This document shows, piece by piece, positions 23,364-36,180 of a stretch of DNA of 64,000 bases. The stretch's first letter is position 1; each line of letters begins with the position of its first letter. The notes beneath the pieces were generated by a model that did no database searches, had not been told where the DNA came from, and was given only the letters and a program-made list of their open reading frames with translations. A program made the position numbers and the translations under genes. Source of the DNA: Bryopsis sp. KO-2023 (Eukaryota; Chlorophyta; Ulvophyceae; Bryopsidales; Bryopsidaceae); contig BSYQ01000001.1 in assembly GCA_030272585.1 (NCBI GenBank), forward strand, positions 7,192,001 to 7,256,000, written 5' to 3'.

Positions 23364-24365
23364 TCAATGCGTTTTCCCTCTGGTCCCTTTTTTGCGGTTC
23401 CTTGGTGTTTCCACCTGCCGATCTTCTTCGTTCTTGCCATTATGTCCCTTGTTGCTCGGATTAGCATGATTATGTCGATTGGACCGAGTGCGTAATTTCT
23501 TTTCCTCTTCTTCCAGAGCGTTTCTCAGATCCTTGTGACATGAAAGGGCCACCACCAGTTTCCGAAATTCGAAGCCAGTCTGTTTGCCGAACGAGGATGC
23601 CTCCAGCACAGCAGCCTCCAAAGATGTGATCGGAGGAACGGGCCACCCAGAAACCTCTTCCCTCTTGCTTGCATCGCATATTTCCCTTTTCAGCTCGCTG
23701 AACTTGATGCATCTCTTGGATGCATCAAAAAACTTCTTCCTGAGGTCCATCAGGTACCTTTCGTAAGAAAAGGTGATTTCGAGACAAGAAAAAAAGGCGG
23801 AAAAGGGTAGCCTTGCTGCTTGGTGGGCTTGTTGAGATGGCTCCCAGACCGTGTCCGAAGAATCGATGTGGATGGCCAGAGCTGTGTTCCATGCATTCTT
23901 GATGGGGCCCAGTGGGAAATCTGGACAGACCATCCTCAGCATGTTGTGGCAATCAGCCATAGTCATCGGACCTGAATGAAAGCCTGGTGTTTTTGAGGGC
24001 GATCCCAACCAAATCCCACTCTGTCAACAGAAGTATTTTCAGAAAAGTAACTGGTACACATCCCAGATTCTGACATGCAACATGCAGAACATCCCATTGA
24101 AGATTGAGCTCTTACCAGCTTCGGACATTGATTGGAGAACATCTTTCGTTACATTCAACAAGGCTCGTCGGTTATAGGGGGTGGCAGAAACATAGGCGAA
24201 GTCACGATTGAGCACATGGTTTCCTACGAGCACTCCCGACAGGTAGTCCAGCAAGCAATCGGCTGGATTGTCGACTTGGGAAGACACGAGATGGTTCACA
24301 GCATCGTTCAGGTACACGGACAAATGATGCTTTCGCAAGTAAGCTTCGGAGGACAAGGTTTCCAT
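23364..24365 (-). CDS. CSTPP1 (C11orf49)-like centriolar-satellite protein
   Basis: Two exons, 24116-24365 and 23364-23971, join in phase to 285 residues. The N-terminal block EAYLRKHHLSVYLNDAV…NPADCLLDYLSGV…GNHVLNRDFAYVSATPYNRR, followed by MADCHNMLRMVCPDFPL, resembles the animal protein CSTPP1/C11orf49. That protein regulates the tubulin polyglutamylase complex at centriolar satellites. The first segment also recalls dimerisation folds at the start of several ciliary proteins. The C-terminal ~60 residues are highly basic and low in complexity. The start ATG is 189 bp from the start of the divergent FAM221 gene. The assignment rests on recalled motif similarity, so a search is needed to confirm orthology. 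A role in tubulin modification is inference. Confidence 0.6.
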
Positions 24366-24554
24366 TCTTTAGCGAACAATATCCTCGGCAGAGTGCAAAA
24401 GTCGTCAAACTGGAGGGGGGGGGGGGGATGTGTTGGTCTGTGAGTTACGTAACGACAGCGTGCGTTAAAACGAGAGAATTCGACAATCCGCCATCCGTCC
24501 GCTTGGAAACCATCAACGCAACGCAGAGAGTGGAGCATCGCGAATCAGCAAGGC
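24366..24554. promoter_or_regulatory. Short divergent promoter interval (CSTPP1-like / FAM221)
   Basis: The 189 bp between opposite start codons contain a G homopolymer near 24415-24428 and little else of note. The promoter role is inferred from gene arrangement. Confidence 0.4.
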
Positions 24555-25595
24555 ATGGCTCCCATGCCCAGCCAGAATCAGAACGAAGGTGACGATTCCC
24601 TACAACCGAGCGGTGATAAGAGAGGATCGGTTGTGCACGATCCGTTGTCTCGTAACGATTGTGATTGGCACGTTGTGCCATTGGGCTCCGCCTTGCAGAT
24701 CCCTCTGGAAACTTGCCCTACAAGCAGGTGGAGGCATTGGCATGGGTTTGTCAAGAATGTGAGCAGGAGTGTGTTCAGATTCGATCCGAATCGAGGTGCA
24801 TTTGCGGACACAGGTTGAAGGAGCATCACCGAGAGGATGAGACAGGATCACACAGGTGTGCATGACATAGCAATCTCTATTTGGAACTCGGTACTGATTC
24901 ATTATTGTCCTCTTCATTCCAGGGTTCTAATTCAAAGAAGGGTCATGTGTGCAGGTGCAAGAATTCGAAATGCTCATGCCCATCGTTTTTCCTAATTGTG
25001 GCAGAGGGATCATGGATTTTGAGATGCAGATGCAAGCATCGGCATACGGACCACGAACCGACCACACATTCGTGCAAGAAACCGTCTTGTCAGTGCGACA
25101 AGTTCGACAGTCCGTGGGTCTGCAATTGCGACCATGCATGGGCAAATCACAAGCAAATGATGGTCAAGCGACAGGTACATGCCCCATCCCCCTATTTCTG
25201 GAATCTAGAATTTGTTTACACTTGACTTGGTCGCTATGGCTATACACCTGGGGGCTGTTTCAAGTCTCAATTGATGAGCTGTTTCTACTTCACCATTGGT
25301 TCTGTCTGGTGATTTTTTCCATGCTCCAGACGCATCTGATCATATTTGGGGTTCACATATCCCAATAAGTCCTGTCAATGTCCAAAGAGTGTGTACTGTT
25401 CCTATCCTTTATGGGAAAGGTTGCTTGAGAGTGAGCATGCCGCACTCTTTTACATATTTTTGTGTGTGCTTGGGAAAGGTTGTGGATATGTCAGCCCTTG
25501 TGGGGCAAGCATCTTCAATCGACCAAGTTACGATTCAAGGAGGAGCCGCAGTTGAAATCAATCGATGGGATCTGATCAATCGTGGGCAAGAGTGA
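24555..25595 (+). CDS. FAM221-family cysteine/histidine-rich protein
   Basis: Four exons, 24555-24588, 24699-24855, 24955-25174, 25479-25595, join in phase to 175 residues. The core shows the regular Cys/His spacing of the FAM221A/B family: CICGHRLKEHH, CKNSKCSCPSFF, LRCRCKHRHTDH, CKKPSCQCDKF, WVCNCDHAWANH. These alternate CxC and H…H pairs probably bind zinc. The family is widespread in ciliated eukaryotes but its biochemical role is poorly known. The short first exon is supported by a consistent GT-AG phase and by a match of the joined sequence (NLPYKQVEALAWVCQECEQ) to the family N-terminus. The last exon is the least certain, and another exon could lie in the 304-bp gap before it. Confidence 0.78.
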
Positions 25596-25857
25596 CTTGT
25601 GCTTTGAACCAAGCTGTAACGCTTGCATGGTTTCCAACTCTCAAACTTAAAACCTGCTTGCCTGGTTCTCAGTTACATCGTTTCAAAGTGGATATTGCAA
25701 TATTTCTCCCCTTTTTCTTTGCAACCAGTCTATGCCCCCGTCCCCTGGAAAAGGCTTCTTTCGAAAAACAATCAACTCACAATCCTTCCAACAATCCAAT
25801 GCCCTCCTGAGTGTCTAAATTCAACTACCCAACCTGGCGAGAATGCCCAACACAAAC

Positions 25858-28517
25858 TCATTTGAAATTGATCTTCGTCCTGGATGATCCCCCAGTCGCC
25901 TGATCGTATGATGAGCCGCCACCGGCAGCCTTCATGCCGCCCCGTCGGCCCAACTGTTCCAGAGGATTCGATCGTTTAGAACCTGCTTTGCTGACAAACT
26001 CGTCCAATCCGAAAGGATCTGCAGCCACAGATTCAAACTCCACCGGTCCACTGCGACCATCCTTGGTAGGTTCTCCAGCCCCCTGTTCACACAATGATGC
26101 ATACCACTTTCACATCCATCAAGATCATGCAAGATGAGTTCACCGGTACAACTATGCAACAACATTGTCTCTGGGCCATTGATCGTAGTCTTGGCCACAA
26201 TTATACAAAAATTGATACAACAAGTGACGTGTGAATGGTGAAATCTTGGCATTCACCTGGAAGGTCTTGTCAGCCTTGAATCTCTCTGTTCGAATGCCTT
26301 CCTTCTCGCCACCACCATACACTTCGTCATCCTGGGTTTTCTTCGGTTTGTACAGCCCGCTTCCTCGTTCCGCAAACAAGGGTTTATCATACAAGTTGTA
26401 AGAATCTTCGTCTCCGAAGCCTGTGGTCATTCCCTTGTCCTGGTTGAACAAGCGAGTATCATACATAGCCTCTCCGCCGTTTCTGTCCACGTGCGCCATC
26501 CCCAGAGCCACCTTCTCGGTGACATCACGTTCTCTATCTCTCGTAATTTTGCTCTTCTTAGCCCCCTTTGCATCTCTGGCCTCCAGTCTGACAACCAGCA
26601 ATCCCGTTTCATTCACTCTTCCAGCCAAGAATATCTCAAGATTACAGAGTTACAATATCTACTTTCAAAAGAATTTTCCATAAGTTCTTGATACAGCCGG
26701 ACTACTTCCAGGACTGTTTGCAAATCATGCGACAGCTTGAAATCACCGAAAAACGCATTCCACCAAGCACATAATTTCATGTATATTTTGGTACCTTCTT
26801 TCCCTTTCTCTTTCTCTCCGCCGCTCCTCACGGATCTCGTCCCTTCTCTTCCGTTCGTCCCTGTCCCGACGTGACTCCCTTTCTTCACGAGGAGCTGCTG
26901 GTGGGGGTGGCGGTGGGGAATCAGGGACTGCAGATGCAACTCCAACAGGATTTGCTCCAGAAACACCTGAACAGCCATTCCCATGAATGCTCTCATGCAC
27001 ATGTGTTTCAAATACTATCCAAAAGAAATTGGTCCACACATTGTCGACCGATGATGCTCTCCTCTTGGATCATTGAAAATTCATGATCCATCCAGCAGCG
27101 ATGCTCTCCACTTGATAACGCAAGAATACAGCAAAGGGACAGCTTCCACTCACCGTCAACACGAGCACTCAGCGGCAGACCACCATGTTCCATCCTTGCT
27201 CTCTGAGCCAATTCGCGAAGCTCCTTCTCTTTCTTCTTCTTTTCCCTCGCCAAAACCTCTTTCTGCACCTTATTCCTCATGTGCAACGCTTCCCTGGCCT
27301 TGTGCTCCGCTGTGTACAACGCCTCTGTGAAAGCGGCGAATCTATCGCTCACTGCCGTTTCCTGGAGCCCCCTCCCATCTGCAGCCAGCCGACTGTCCAC
27401 AGGAATTGTGTAACCCTTGGGATTCTTCCAATTACTGATGCATGGAGGGATCTTCCAGTCGGCTTGATCTTTCGCAGTCACTGGTCGAGGTGGTGAATGC
27501 ATGATGGGGACCGGGGGATCCCCTGGACCTCGAGGAACTTTCTTGTGTTTAAATTTCGGAGGCTCGAGAGGATCTGCCGGCATATCTTGCAACTTGATGA
27601 TACGCTGCTCGGCTCCAGAAGCAAACTGGCAAGAACAGAAAAGACATGGTGCCAATACTAGTTCAATCTCCCGTAATGAATGCAAGGTAGAAAATCCACG
27701 AGCTGCACATTCTGTCCCACCTGGGCGCCTTGTTGGGAGGGTGTGTACTTAATGTATTGAGCAGGACCTGGCCTGGGACCTAACGTTTTGGGTTGTGCTG
27801 CTTGGATTTTCATGTCCACCACTCTTTGCAGAGCATCCCATGTTTCTTTGGCTGTTTCATCGATTTCCTCCTGATCTGGCTTCTGCATCATCGACTGACA
27901 AACAAAACCCCAACCCACAACCCCAACTCAAAATTGTGACCTCAACAGTGGATCTGCTGCCCATTCCACCTTGCCATTCAATTTCTTTCATCGTGCATTT
28001 TCATCTGAGAAAAGAAAGAAAATAACAGTTGGATTGTTGAGATGAATTAGAAAAGTTGTGGAAGGCAATTCTTAGTCATCCATAAAGAAAAAACCAGCAG
28101 CTCCTTTTTTTTCTGTTTTCTATTCTCCAGAAGACCAGACACCTCTTTGTCCATCTCGTCCACTTTAGGCATGAGATCCTCGTGCCTCGTGTAAACGATT
28201 TTGTCCGAGTTTTTCCCCTGCTTGACGATCGCATCAAAATTTATCTCCCCGCTCGTTCCTACAGTCACGGCCAACGTCTGTGCCTTTTCCGACCCCCCCG
28301 ATTTTTTGCCCATGTCCAGAGGATATTGCGCGACGTGGACTTCCGGAAACGCTCCTCCATCACCGAAATCCTCCTGCTTTCTGGGAACGAACCCCTTGCG
28401 CCGGAGATATCTCGGTGGTTCCTTCACGACCACAGCTGAGGATGCCGGGGTCGTCGGAGTCGTGGGTGCCGCTGGCGCATAGTTCCGTGGCGCCGGGAGA
28501 GAGTTCAACATGGACAT
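25858..28517 (-). CDS. SKIP: SNW-domain spliceosome/transcription cofactor (SKIP, Prp45)
   Basis: Six exons, 28143-28517, 27721-27894, 27154-27625, about 26795-26966, 26257-26587, 25858-26082, join in phase to about 582 residues. Family landmarks appear in order: PPRYLRRKGFVPRKQEDFGD near the N-terminus, PAQYIKYTPSQQG, QRIIKLQDMPADPLEPPKFK, the SNW core ISNWKNPKGYTIPVD with RLAADGRGLQ, a long Arg/Glu-rich helix (ERKRRDEIREERRRERERER), and the C-terminal MYDTRLFNQDKG…GFGDEDSYNLYDKPLF. SKIP/SNW1 belongs to the activated spliceosome (Prp19-associated) and also acts as a transcription cofactor in the nucleus. Length is within the normal range (about 540-610). The start is the first of two close ATGs (28517). 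Head to head with ataxin-2. Confidence 0.95.
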
Positions 28518-29120
28518 GGTTCCAACCACACTGACGTATCCAGCAGGCAACGGAAGAATGCAGGTATCGAAACAAAGGAGGCAGAAAATTCCAATTATCG
28601 ATATTGTATCGATAGTCTGAGTTTCACTTTACGTTATTTGGGTTCCCAGCACAGAAGCCGACTGGAAATCACCTGAACAGAATCAGAATGAGTTCGTTGG
28701 AAAAGGAACTGGGGGGTTTTGCATCCTTCTCAACAGGTTATGAAAGGAAAAAACGAACCCCATGTTCCCAACCTATCAGGACAGGCATGTGGATGGAGCG
28801 GTGGGACTGCGTGGTTCGCGACGTCCGGGAAAAACGTCGTTGGACGCCAGACTCCACCTCACGCCCATGTGTTGTTAACTTTCCTGGAATTTCCCGACAT
28901 GTCACATCGACTCGAGATCACCCAATGATCGATGGCAGCCAAATATTGAACCCCCCTCATTCAGCTTGTTCTTCCTTTTCGACAGGGAGGAAGTATAAAC
29001 ACGTCCACCATCCCTGAGAGTGTGTTTTAGCCAGCTCAATTCCTTTTTGGGTTAGCCTTGCTGAACTCTATCGAAATTTTCTCCGGGAAGCTCCCAGGGA
29101 CGTCTTGAGGAACCTTGGGT
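28518..29120. promoter_or_regulatory. Divergent promoter region (SKIP / ataxin-2)
   Basis: About 600 bp between opposite start codons. It contains a short palindromic stretch near 28597-28612 (TATCGATATTGTATCGATA) and GC-rich sequence towards ataxin-2. A + strand frame starting at 28688 shows no family match and is treated as chance. The promoter role is inferred from position. Confidence 0.45.
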
Positions 29121-32100
29121 ATGCCTGCCCCAAGATACGTCGACGCCGCTCGCAATGGTGCACGTGAGGATAGACGCCCGCCTAGAGGCAGAGGTCCAGG
29201 GGGATGGGGAACTGCTGGGCGCGGTGCGGGAAGGGGATCCCAAAAACCTGCGGAAACGCCGATGCGGTCATCAGTAGTGACGTTGCCGCACGACCCGCGG
29301 TTTGTCTTTCCGTTCGCCGTCTCGGTCAATCGGCGGGTCACTGTTCAGGTACGAGTGGGGGGAAGGATCGCTTGGGCTATTTAGGACATGTAGGCGAACG
29401 TAGTTTGATCGTAGCTACCACTCCTGCCAGAACAACGAAGGTTCGTCTTCGTTATTGGTGGGATGTCAGACGGGGGTCAGTTCTAACCGTTTGCGGTAAT
29501 GCCGTTATTCTGGCCGGGGGGAATAGAGCGGAAGCGAAAAGCAGAGCGTCCATTCTATACGTTTTGACCTCGTCCTGTTTGCCCTCCGGTCCTGAAGTTC
29601 CGGGAGTTCATCGGGCTCTGTATTTTCCGTCACACCTTCGGCCGCACCGTTGCCGTTGAGCTCTGTGTATTCCCCCGAACTGTCCTTCGAAGCCAGAGCC
29701 CTCTCGAGGAACGCCTGGCGCTGCGGTTGGTGTCCTGCTCTCTGCTCGACTTTCTTGATGTTTTCCCTGGACGACTTTCGGACGACAACAAGCGCAGCGC
29801 GTCGATTCGTCCATATGCATTTTTCTGTTGACTTTGCCTCGCGAAACACGTCTATCGGTCAAAGAAAAGCCACGTGCTCTTGATGCGCGCACCAGCTTCC
29901 GTGCTTCTTGGGGACGCAGTGTTCGGACTCGGGGGGTTGATTAGGCGCTGCCAACCTGATCGCTTTCTTGAAAGGTCCAACTTTTTGATGAGATGAAATC
30001 AATTATTTCGGTTCTCTGGGGGAACTTTGTCATGTTGGGCACTGTATACCCTAGGGTCTCCTGCAGCAGTCCTGCAGCACAAAACACTGCTGCAGGGTTG
30101 AGCATCAGCTTGACCATTCTGGTTACATGCCATCAATAGGACAATGAGAATTCTTGTCACATTTCTTTGAACAGAACAATCCTGTGAGCCCCACTATGGA
30201 GAAGAGCCTGATTGTCTGAATGTTGTGCATGCAGCTGAAGAACGGGAGTGAGTTCGAGGGGACCTTCCACGGGCCTGTCCTTGGTGGAAAACACCTCCAC
30301 GTGGTGTTGGACGACGCCAGGAAGGTCAAAAACGCTCGGACGGAGCGAGGACCGATCTCCAGCAAGGTGATCAAGTCCATGGTCATCCCTGCACTGGACT
30401 TCGTGCAGATGAAGGTGAACGGAGTGGCCGTGGACCACGAGAGCCACCCTCCAGCTGCAAACGGGGCGGCCAGGAATGCTGGGTAAGCCGAGTTCTTGTG
30501 TTGCTCTTGTGTCGCTTGGCTTGAATGTGCTGCAACAGTGGTGAAGTGAATTGTCCATATGTGGTGTGCAGCGAAGCTAGTGGGAGTGGCCTCTCGGAGG
30601 AGGGAGCCTACGAGGACCGGATGGACTCCATGGAGTGAGTGGTTTGCAAAACTCATAAACCAAAACTTGAATCAACATTTGTGTCCTTCCAGAGAATATG
30701 GAGAACTTTTTCTGCGGATATTTTTGCACATGGCTGACAGTGTGGTTTGACTTCAGGGTGGTGGAGAAGGCGATGGAGGTCAGGGACAACGGGGATGATA
30801 TAGAGGCGTTCGAGGGGGACAGGGACAAGCTGAAGAACAGCAACAAGGGGTAGGTGATGTGAAATGCTCAAATTCTCTCAGCAGTCTTTCTAGTGTATTT
30901 GAGATTGAGAATCATTTGGCTGTATGGACTCTCATGTTCCAACCCGACACGAGGAATTGATTGGAATTTCTGTTGCAATCACCTTAGGTTGATCGGAAGG
31001 GATCTGGTCAAATGGGATGACGATGGAGCTGAGCCAGACCAGCTTACCCTGGAGGAGAACGGGTCCCACAAGCCGTTCGATCAGTTCAGTGGGAGGTCGT
31101 CCACGTTCAAGTGGGATGCCTACACCTCAAAGCTGGATCCCTCCAAGTCAAAGTACAGCGTGGCTGAAGCTGCTCAGATCGCAGCTGAAATCGAGCGAGA
31201 TGATGTCGGCAGAGGGAACGTTCACGTCGCTGCCGAGAGAGGACGAAATGTGTACGATGACTCAGGGGTGAGTCCTTTAGTTTTGATAATTCTAGTACCG
31301 AAAAACGTATCGTCTCCTGGCTTGAATGCCTGTGCTATATACCTGCTGTTGTGATGGAAATGTGTGTCCCGACAGCTTGATGAGGAAACCTTGCATTCGG
31401 CTGTTGCGGATCCCCCGGAGCGGAAGGGAGGTCAAATAAGGCCACCGGCGAAGAACAAATCATGGGCCGATGCGGTTCGAGGTATCAAGCGAGCGCCCGC
31501 CCCTGCTCAAGAATCTCAGCAACCACAGGCCCACATGCGACCAGCACCTCAGCAACCTATGAGATGGGGACCAAGGCCAACGGCAGAACCGGAACAAGAA
31601 GAACAGACAACATCAATGAAGACCTTGTCTCTACCATCATCCATGATCGCAAGGCAGCATCGGACCCAAGTCGATCGTTCACTTAATTCGTACGCCGGCA
31701 GAATGGTTGTTGAGGATGATGGTTCCCGAGCAAATGGTCAGCACCAGAGTCTCCCTGCTCGTGATGCCCCTCAGGCCAGTCGCCCCCGGGATGCTCCTCG
31801 ATCTGGTTCAGCATGGGATGACCCTCCGTCGGCCCGTTCTGGCGACCCATCTCGACCTGCCCCCTCAAGGGAGGTCCCTCCACGAGCTGTACAGTCACGG
31901 GATCCTTCTCGCTCAATACCCCCACGGGATGCTCCACATACCATTGCCCGAAACGGCACTCAAGAGACACCACATGATGCAAGCCGTCCTGGATCCCGTG
32001 GTTTTAGCCCACCAGAGCCTCGAGAAGCTAAAAAAGTCACCCTGAACTACAGGGCTGCAGCCATCGGAAACACTGTCCAACCGCAGAGATCTAGAGTAGC

Positions 32101-34973
32101 CCAGGCAGATGCCAAGCCTGAGCGTGGCACCATGAATAAAATGGGAATGAGTAATGGACATGCGAGACAAGACCGTGTCCAAGTTCAAAATGCAAGGGTA
32201 CAGGATTGGGGTGACGATTCAGATGACGATGGATTTTTTGACAAACCTGGCGCAAGGGTTGTGCGAAAACGGGAGCCTCCATCGGGATGGAAGGTGGAAA
32301 CCAAGGAGCAAGACATTCAGGTGGAGCTGGGCTCCAGGGATGAAACAACAGTTGAGGTTGAAGAGGAAAAAGTCAATACTTGCGATGCGGAGGTCCAATT
32401 TTCTGGGGAAGAGGTGCCTCTGAAAGAACCCGAAGTTGTGCAAACAAGTGAGATGCATGTTCAAGTTGAGGAAGTTGATCTGGAGCCATCACCCGTCCGC
32501 ATGTCTATGGAGAAGGAGAAGGTCACGAGGGTGAATGTCGAGGTGGAGACTGAAACCAGTCAAAGATATGAAAAGCCGCAAGCTTCAAAACCAACTGGTT
32601 CCCACATGTCTTACCGTGGGGCGCTTGGATTGGGGGAGAAGAAACCAGTTGTGGCTCCCAGTCGGGCAGTTGAGCGCCCAGTTGTGGCTCCCAGTCAGCC
32701 AGTCGAACGACCGGTTGTGGCTCCAAGCCGACCAGTCGAGCGCCCAGTTGTGGCTCCAAGCAGGCCAGTCGAGCGTCCGGTTGTGGCTCCAAGCAGGCCA
32801 GTCGAGCGTCCGGTTGTGGCTCCAAGCAGGCCAGTCGAGCGTCCGGTTGTGGCTCCAAGCAGGCCAGTCGAGCGTCCAGTTGTGGCTCCAAGCAGGCCAG
32901 TTGAACGTGCGGTTGGGGCACCTGGATTGGGGGAGAAGAAACCAGTTGTGGCTGCAAGCCAGCCAGTTGAGCGCCCAGTTGTGGCTCCAAGCCAGCCAGT
33001 TGAGCGCCCAGTTGTGGCTCCAAGCCAGCCAGTCGAACCACCAGCCACAACTCCCACTGCTTTGCCACAACGTGTTCGTCAGCCAAGCAGGAGCTCGGTA
33101 CCTCAACAGGCAAACCAGCAGCAAGAACGACCGGCACCAAAACCCGTGGCACAGCCGCCAAGATCGTCTCGGGTTCAACCAGGAATGTCATGGAGTCAGA
33201 GAATCAAGGAAAGCATAGCCAAGTCGCAGGCACAACAGCCTCGACCCCAGCCACCTATCAGGAAGCAAGTGCCACCGCCTTCACAGGCTGCTCCTCAGCC
33301 TACTCCACAGAAGGCAGCCGTCGTCCCACCACAATCCAATCCAGTGGGGCAGCCAATGGCACAGCCAGAGCCACTGTTGAATGTTGAGCCTGTTGTGAAT
33401 GTCCCTGAGGCCAGCCCAGCCCCTGTGACATTTGTTCCTCCAAGGGAAGACATGGTAGCTGGAGCGATGCCCTCCAAGTCAGGAGCTCTGCCAAAGGATC
33501 CATTCTTTGCTCCCATCGCAGCAAACCCAGTGGCCCCAAAAGTGGATGAGAGTCTCTTCTCAATTCAAGTCCCTGCTCAAAATTGTGAACCTGCAGCTGA
33601 ATCTGTGGTGGCAAATGTGTTGGATGATATCATGGGGGCGCCAAAATTGACTCCCTCCCTTGACATGGGTGCTCAAGCCATCAAGGAGGCTGCAGAGGCG
33701 AAAGTAGCAGATGCCCTGCAAGCTTCAACTTATCCAGTTTTTGGATCGCCTTTGAATCCTGGGCTGGTTACTGATGTTAGTGGTGGAAACTCACTGGCTG
33801 TTCCCTCAGATGTCGTCAAGGTTGCACCCCAGAGATCTCGTAATGTTGTTCCAGGGATGATGAAGGGGTAAGTGTGCCCATGATGGCCTCCTTGCAAGCA
33901 CTGCTTTTGGTAGCTTTTGGTTGCTTATCTGTATCAATTTTTGTGGTATGAACAGCCCAATGCCCCCATCTCACCCACATGGTCGGGTAGATTCTGTGAT
34001 GGAGCCCCGACGTCATGTTCCAAGAATCAGCAGGCAGCGACGAGAGAAGCAACTGAACCCATTTGCTCCTCCATATCAGCCCATGTTTGCTCCCTACCCA
34101 TTCGGAATGTATGACCCCATGCAAATGATGTATATGAATGACATGGCGATGAGCATGAACAGCATGGGTCATGCTCACCTTGGGGGAGCCTTCCGACATC
34201 CTGCCCCTCACCATCCACGAAATGACAGCGGGGAACCAACACAGACGCAAAATTCATTCTTCCAACCGCCGGCACAACCACACCCTTCGAATGTGCTTCA
34301 GCAGCCAGGTCAGCAAGGAAGAGTTCCACCTCCTCAGGCACCATCTGGGCCCCCTGCCCCACCTGCCCCTCCGAGTGCTGTAGGCCCACAAGTGCCCATA
34401 GGTCCCCCAGGCCCTCAACCCCCCCCAGGCGTCCCAGGACAAGCACAAGGACCGAACGCACCTCAAGGTAACAACCAGAACCAAGAAGGAGAGAGTGTTG
34501 TCACACCATGGCCTTCCTTCCCCGGAACGGGAGTTTGGCATTCAGGACAACGGGCAATTGGTGGACAGAGTGGTATGATGAACACTTACATGCCTGGCAT
34601 GCCAGGGCCTTTCCCGATGTGGCCAGGAATGCCTTATGTGCCGGCTTCACAACAAGACGCTGCTATGTGGGCGAGAGCTGCAATGAACCCAATGGGTGGC
34701 ATAGCTGATCCTTCTCTTGGGATGGCAGGAATGAACATGATGTGGGGAGGCAACTATTTTCCTCCACAGCAGCCTACCAGGCATTGGCCGAGCAGGGCGG
34801 GAAATTCTTATCGTGGCCGAGGAAGAAACTTCAATCGTGACTCCAGAAGACACCAGCCGGCTCAAATGGATCACCAGTCCACACGTCCAATCATAGGTGG
34901 TGGTAGGGGTGCCCCGAGGGCTGCACCGCCGCCTGCCCAAATGGCCGGTGCTGGTGCTCGTGGGTTTGAGTAA
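29121..34973 (+). CDS. Ataxin-2 homolog (Lsm + LsmAD + PAM2-like)
   Basis: Seven exons, 29121-29348, 30235-30482, 30572-30634, 30757-30849, 30988-31267, 31376-33867, 33956-34973, join in phase to 1473 residues. A Gly/Arg leader is followed by the Lsm domain, split across the first intron (NRRVTVQ joined to LKNGSEFEGTFHG), then FVQMKVNGV. The LsmAD region follows (HKPFDQFSGRSSTFKWDAY…AAQIAAEIE…DEETLHSAV). A long Pro/Gln-rich tract has about eleven 11-residue VERPVVAPS repeats (about 725-858). Near the C-terminus QLNPFAPPYQP (about 1167-1177) resembles a PAM2 motif, which binds poly(A)-binding protein. The tail is Gly/Met/Pro-rich with RGRGR. Ataxin-2 proteins act on mRNA in cytoplasmic granules, stabilising or repressing transcripts. 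The acidic segment before the repeats is not conserved. Confidence 0.9.
32638..33035 (+). repeat. 33-bp coding tandem repeats in ataxin-2 (VERPVVAPS units)
   Basis: About eleven 33-bp units encode variants of (R/Q)PVERPVVAPS. The set is interrupted once by a larger duplicated segment that again begins GLGEKKPVVA. Nucleotide identity between central copies is very high, indicating recent expansion or homogenisation. Confidence 0.85.
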
Positions 34974-36180
34974 AAGAAAATCATTTTTGAATTCACCGTA
35001 TGGCACTGAAAGGGAACGAAAGCAATTGGGATTTGATGGAGTTGGAATCAATCGTTTTGGGGGAATGTCAGCAAAATGCAAAAGGGGGTGTCAAGGATTT
35101 GAGTGGAACAAACAGGGTCTTGTCACCTGTGGTAAGAGGGGGAGGGAGGGACTTGCTTGCTTCTGGCATTCATTTCATGACGATTGTAAAAGGATATTCT
35201 TCCATTCCAGAAGTCTTGTTTCTGTTGATTTTTCTAAATTTTTTTTTGGAATTGGGATCGTTTGTTTTATCCATTCCAAGTGGCTGGTATCGATGGATCT
35301 TGTTGTACTGACATATGAATCTGGATTTTACTATGACTCAGTTGGAGGTGCTCCTTTTTGATTTGATTTTGTTTGGGGGGAGGGAAAAGAGGGGCCTCTT
35401 CAGGGTGACAGGTTGCGTTTGTTTTTTTGAAAAGGGGGTCTGCAATCGGTTTTTCGACAAGCCTCCCTTGGTCTTATGTGGTAATCTGACTGGCTGGCTG
35501 TTTCGGGAGCCTGTGATTTTGTGTTTTTTGTTGAGAGAAGATGTGTATTCTGGGTTGCGAAAAGGGGAGGTACAGGACAAATGGTGGATGTAGCAGGAGA
35601 AAAAAGTACATTTCATCTTTGCCTGCACCTATCTCATTAGGGAGGTCACCTGAGACAATCCTTATCAGGTGGCTTGATGAAAATTTGCCTTTCCAGCATG
35701 CAAGCAAGGCAAGATGCATGCATGTAATGTAGATTAATCGTGGATGTTGTGAATCTTGATCATATGATCCATTATGCATATCTGTCAATGAATGTTGCAA
35801 TGGATATGTGCAGCATGATTCTCCCAAGTAATTCATTTAACCACCGACAGCCATTTTTGATGTGGGAAGGAACAATTATATCCTGGAGACCCTGTTCTGG
35901 TAAAAATTCCTGAAGTAACCGTTGCCATTTGGATCATGGCTGTTGAAAAAATCACCAGTACACCATAAGAGATGGGAGTAAAGTCAGGGGAATGAACTAT
36001 CCATGACCACCAGGCAGTTCAGTTCAGTTCAATCAGGGGGAAATCATCCAAGAGTTGATTTTATGTGTTCATGTTTTCAAAGGTATCAGAAAGGGTGACA
36101 GCACTCTGCAAGAACTGTTACAATCCGTGACGGCCGCGTACAGATACACAGCAAAAAAAGAGAGAGATACCCAGCTGCAG
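34974..36180. other. Long gene-free interval between converging 3' ends
   Basis: About 1.2 kb after the ataxin-2 stop with T/G-rich + strand sequence, consistent with a long 3' UTR. No domain or coherent splice pattern was found on either strand before the PIG-Y stop. Confidence 0.45.

Noticed and set aside
28688-29017. A + strand frame upstream of ataxin-2 (MSSLEKELGGFASF…)
   Set aside because: Only the first 16 residues look plausible. No phased continuation or domain was found, and it lies in the divergent promoter interval.
32523-33218. Several long frames on both strands over 32.5-33.2 kb rich in Trp/Leu or Cys repeats
   Set aside because: They are shadows of the 33-bp ataxin-2 repeats read in other frames.
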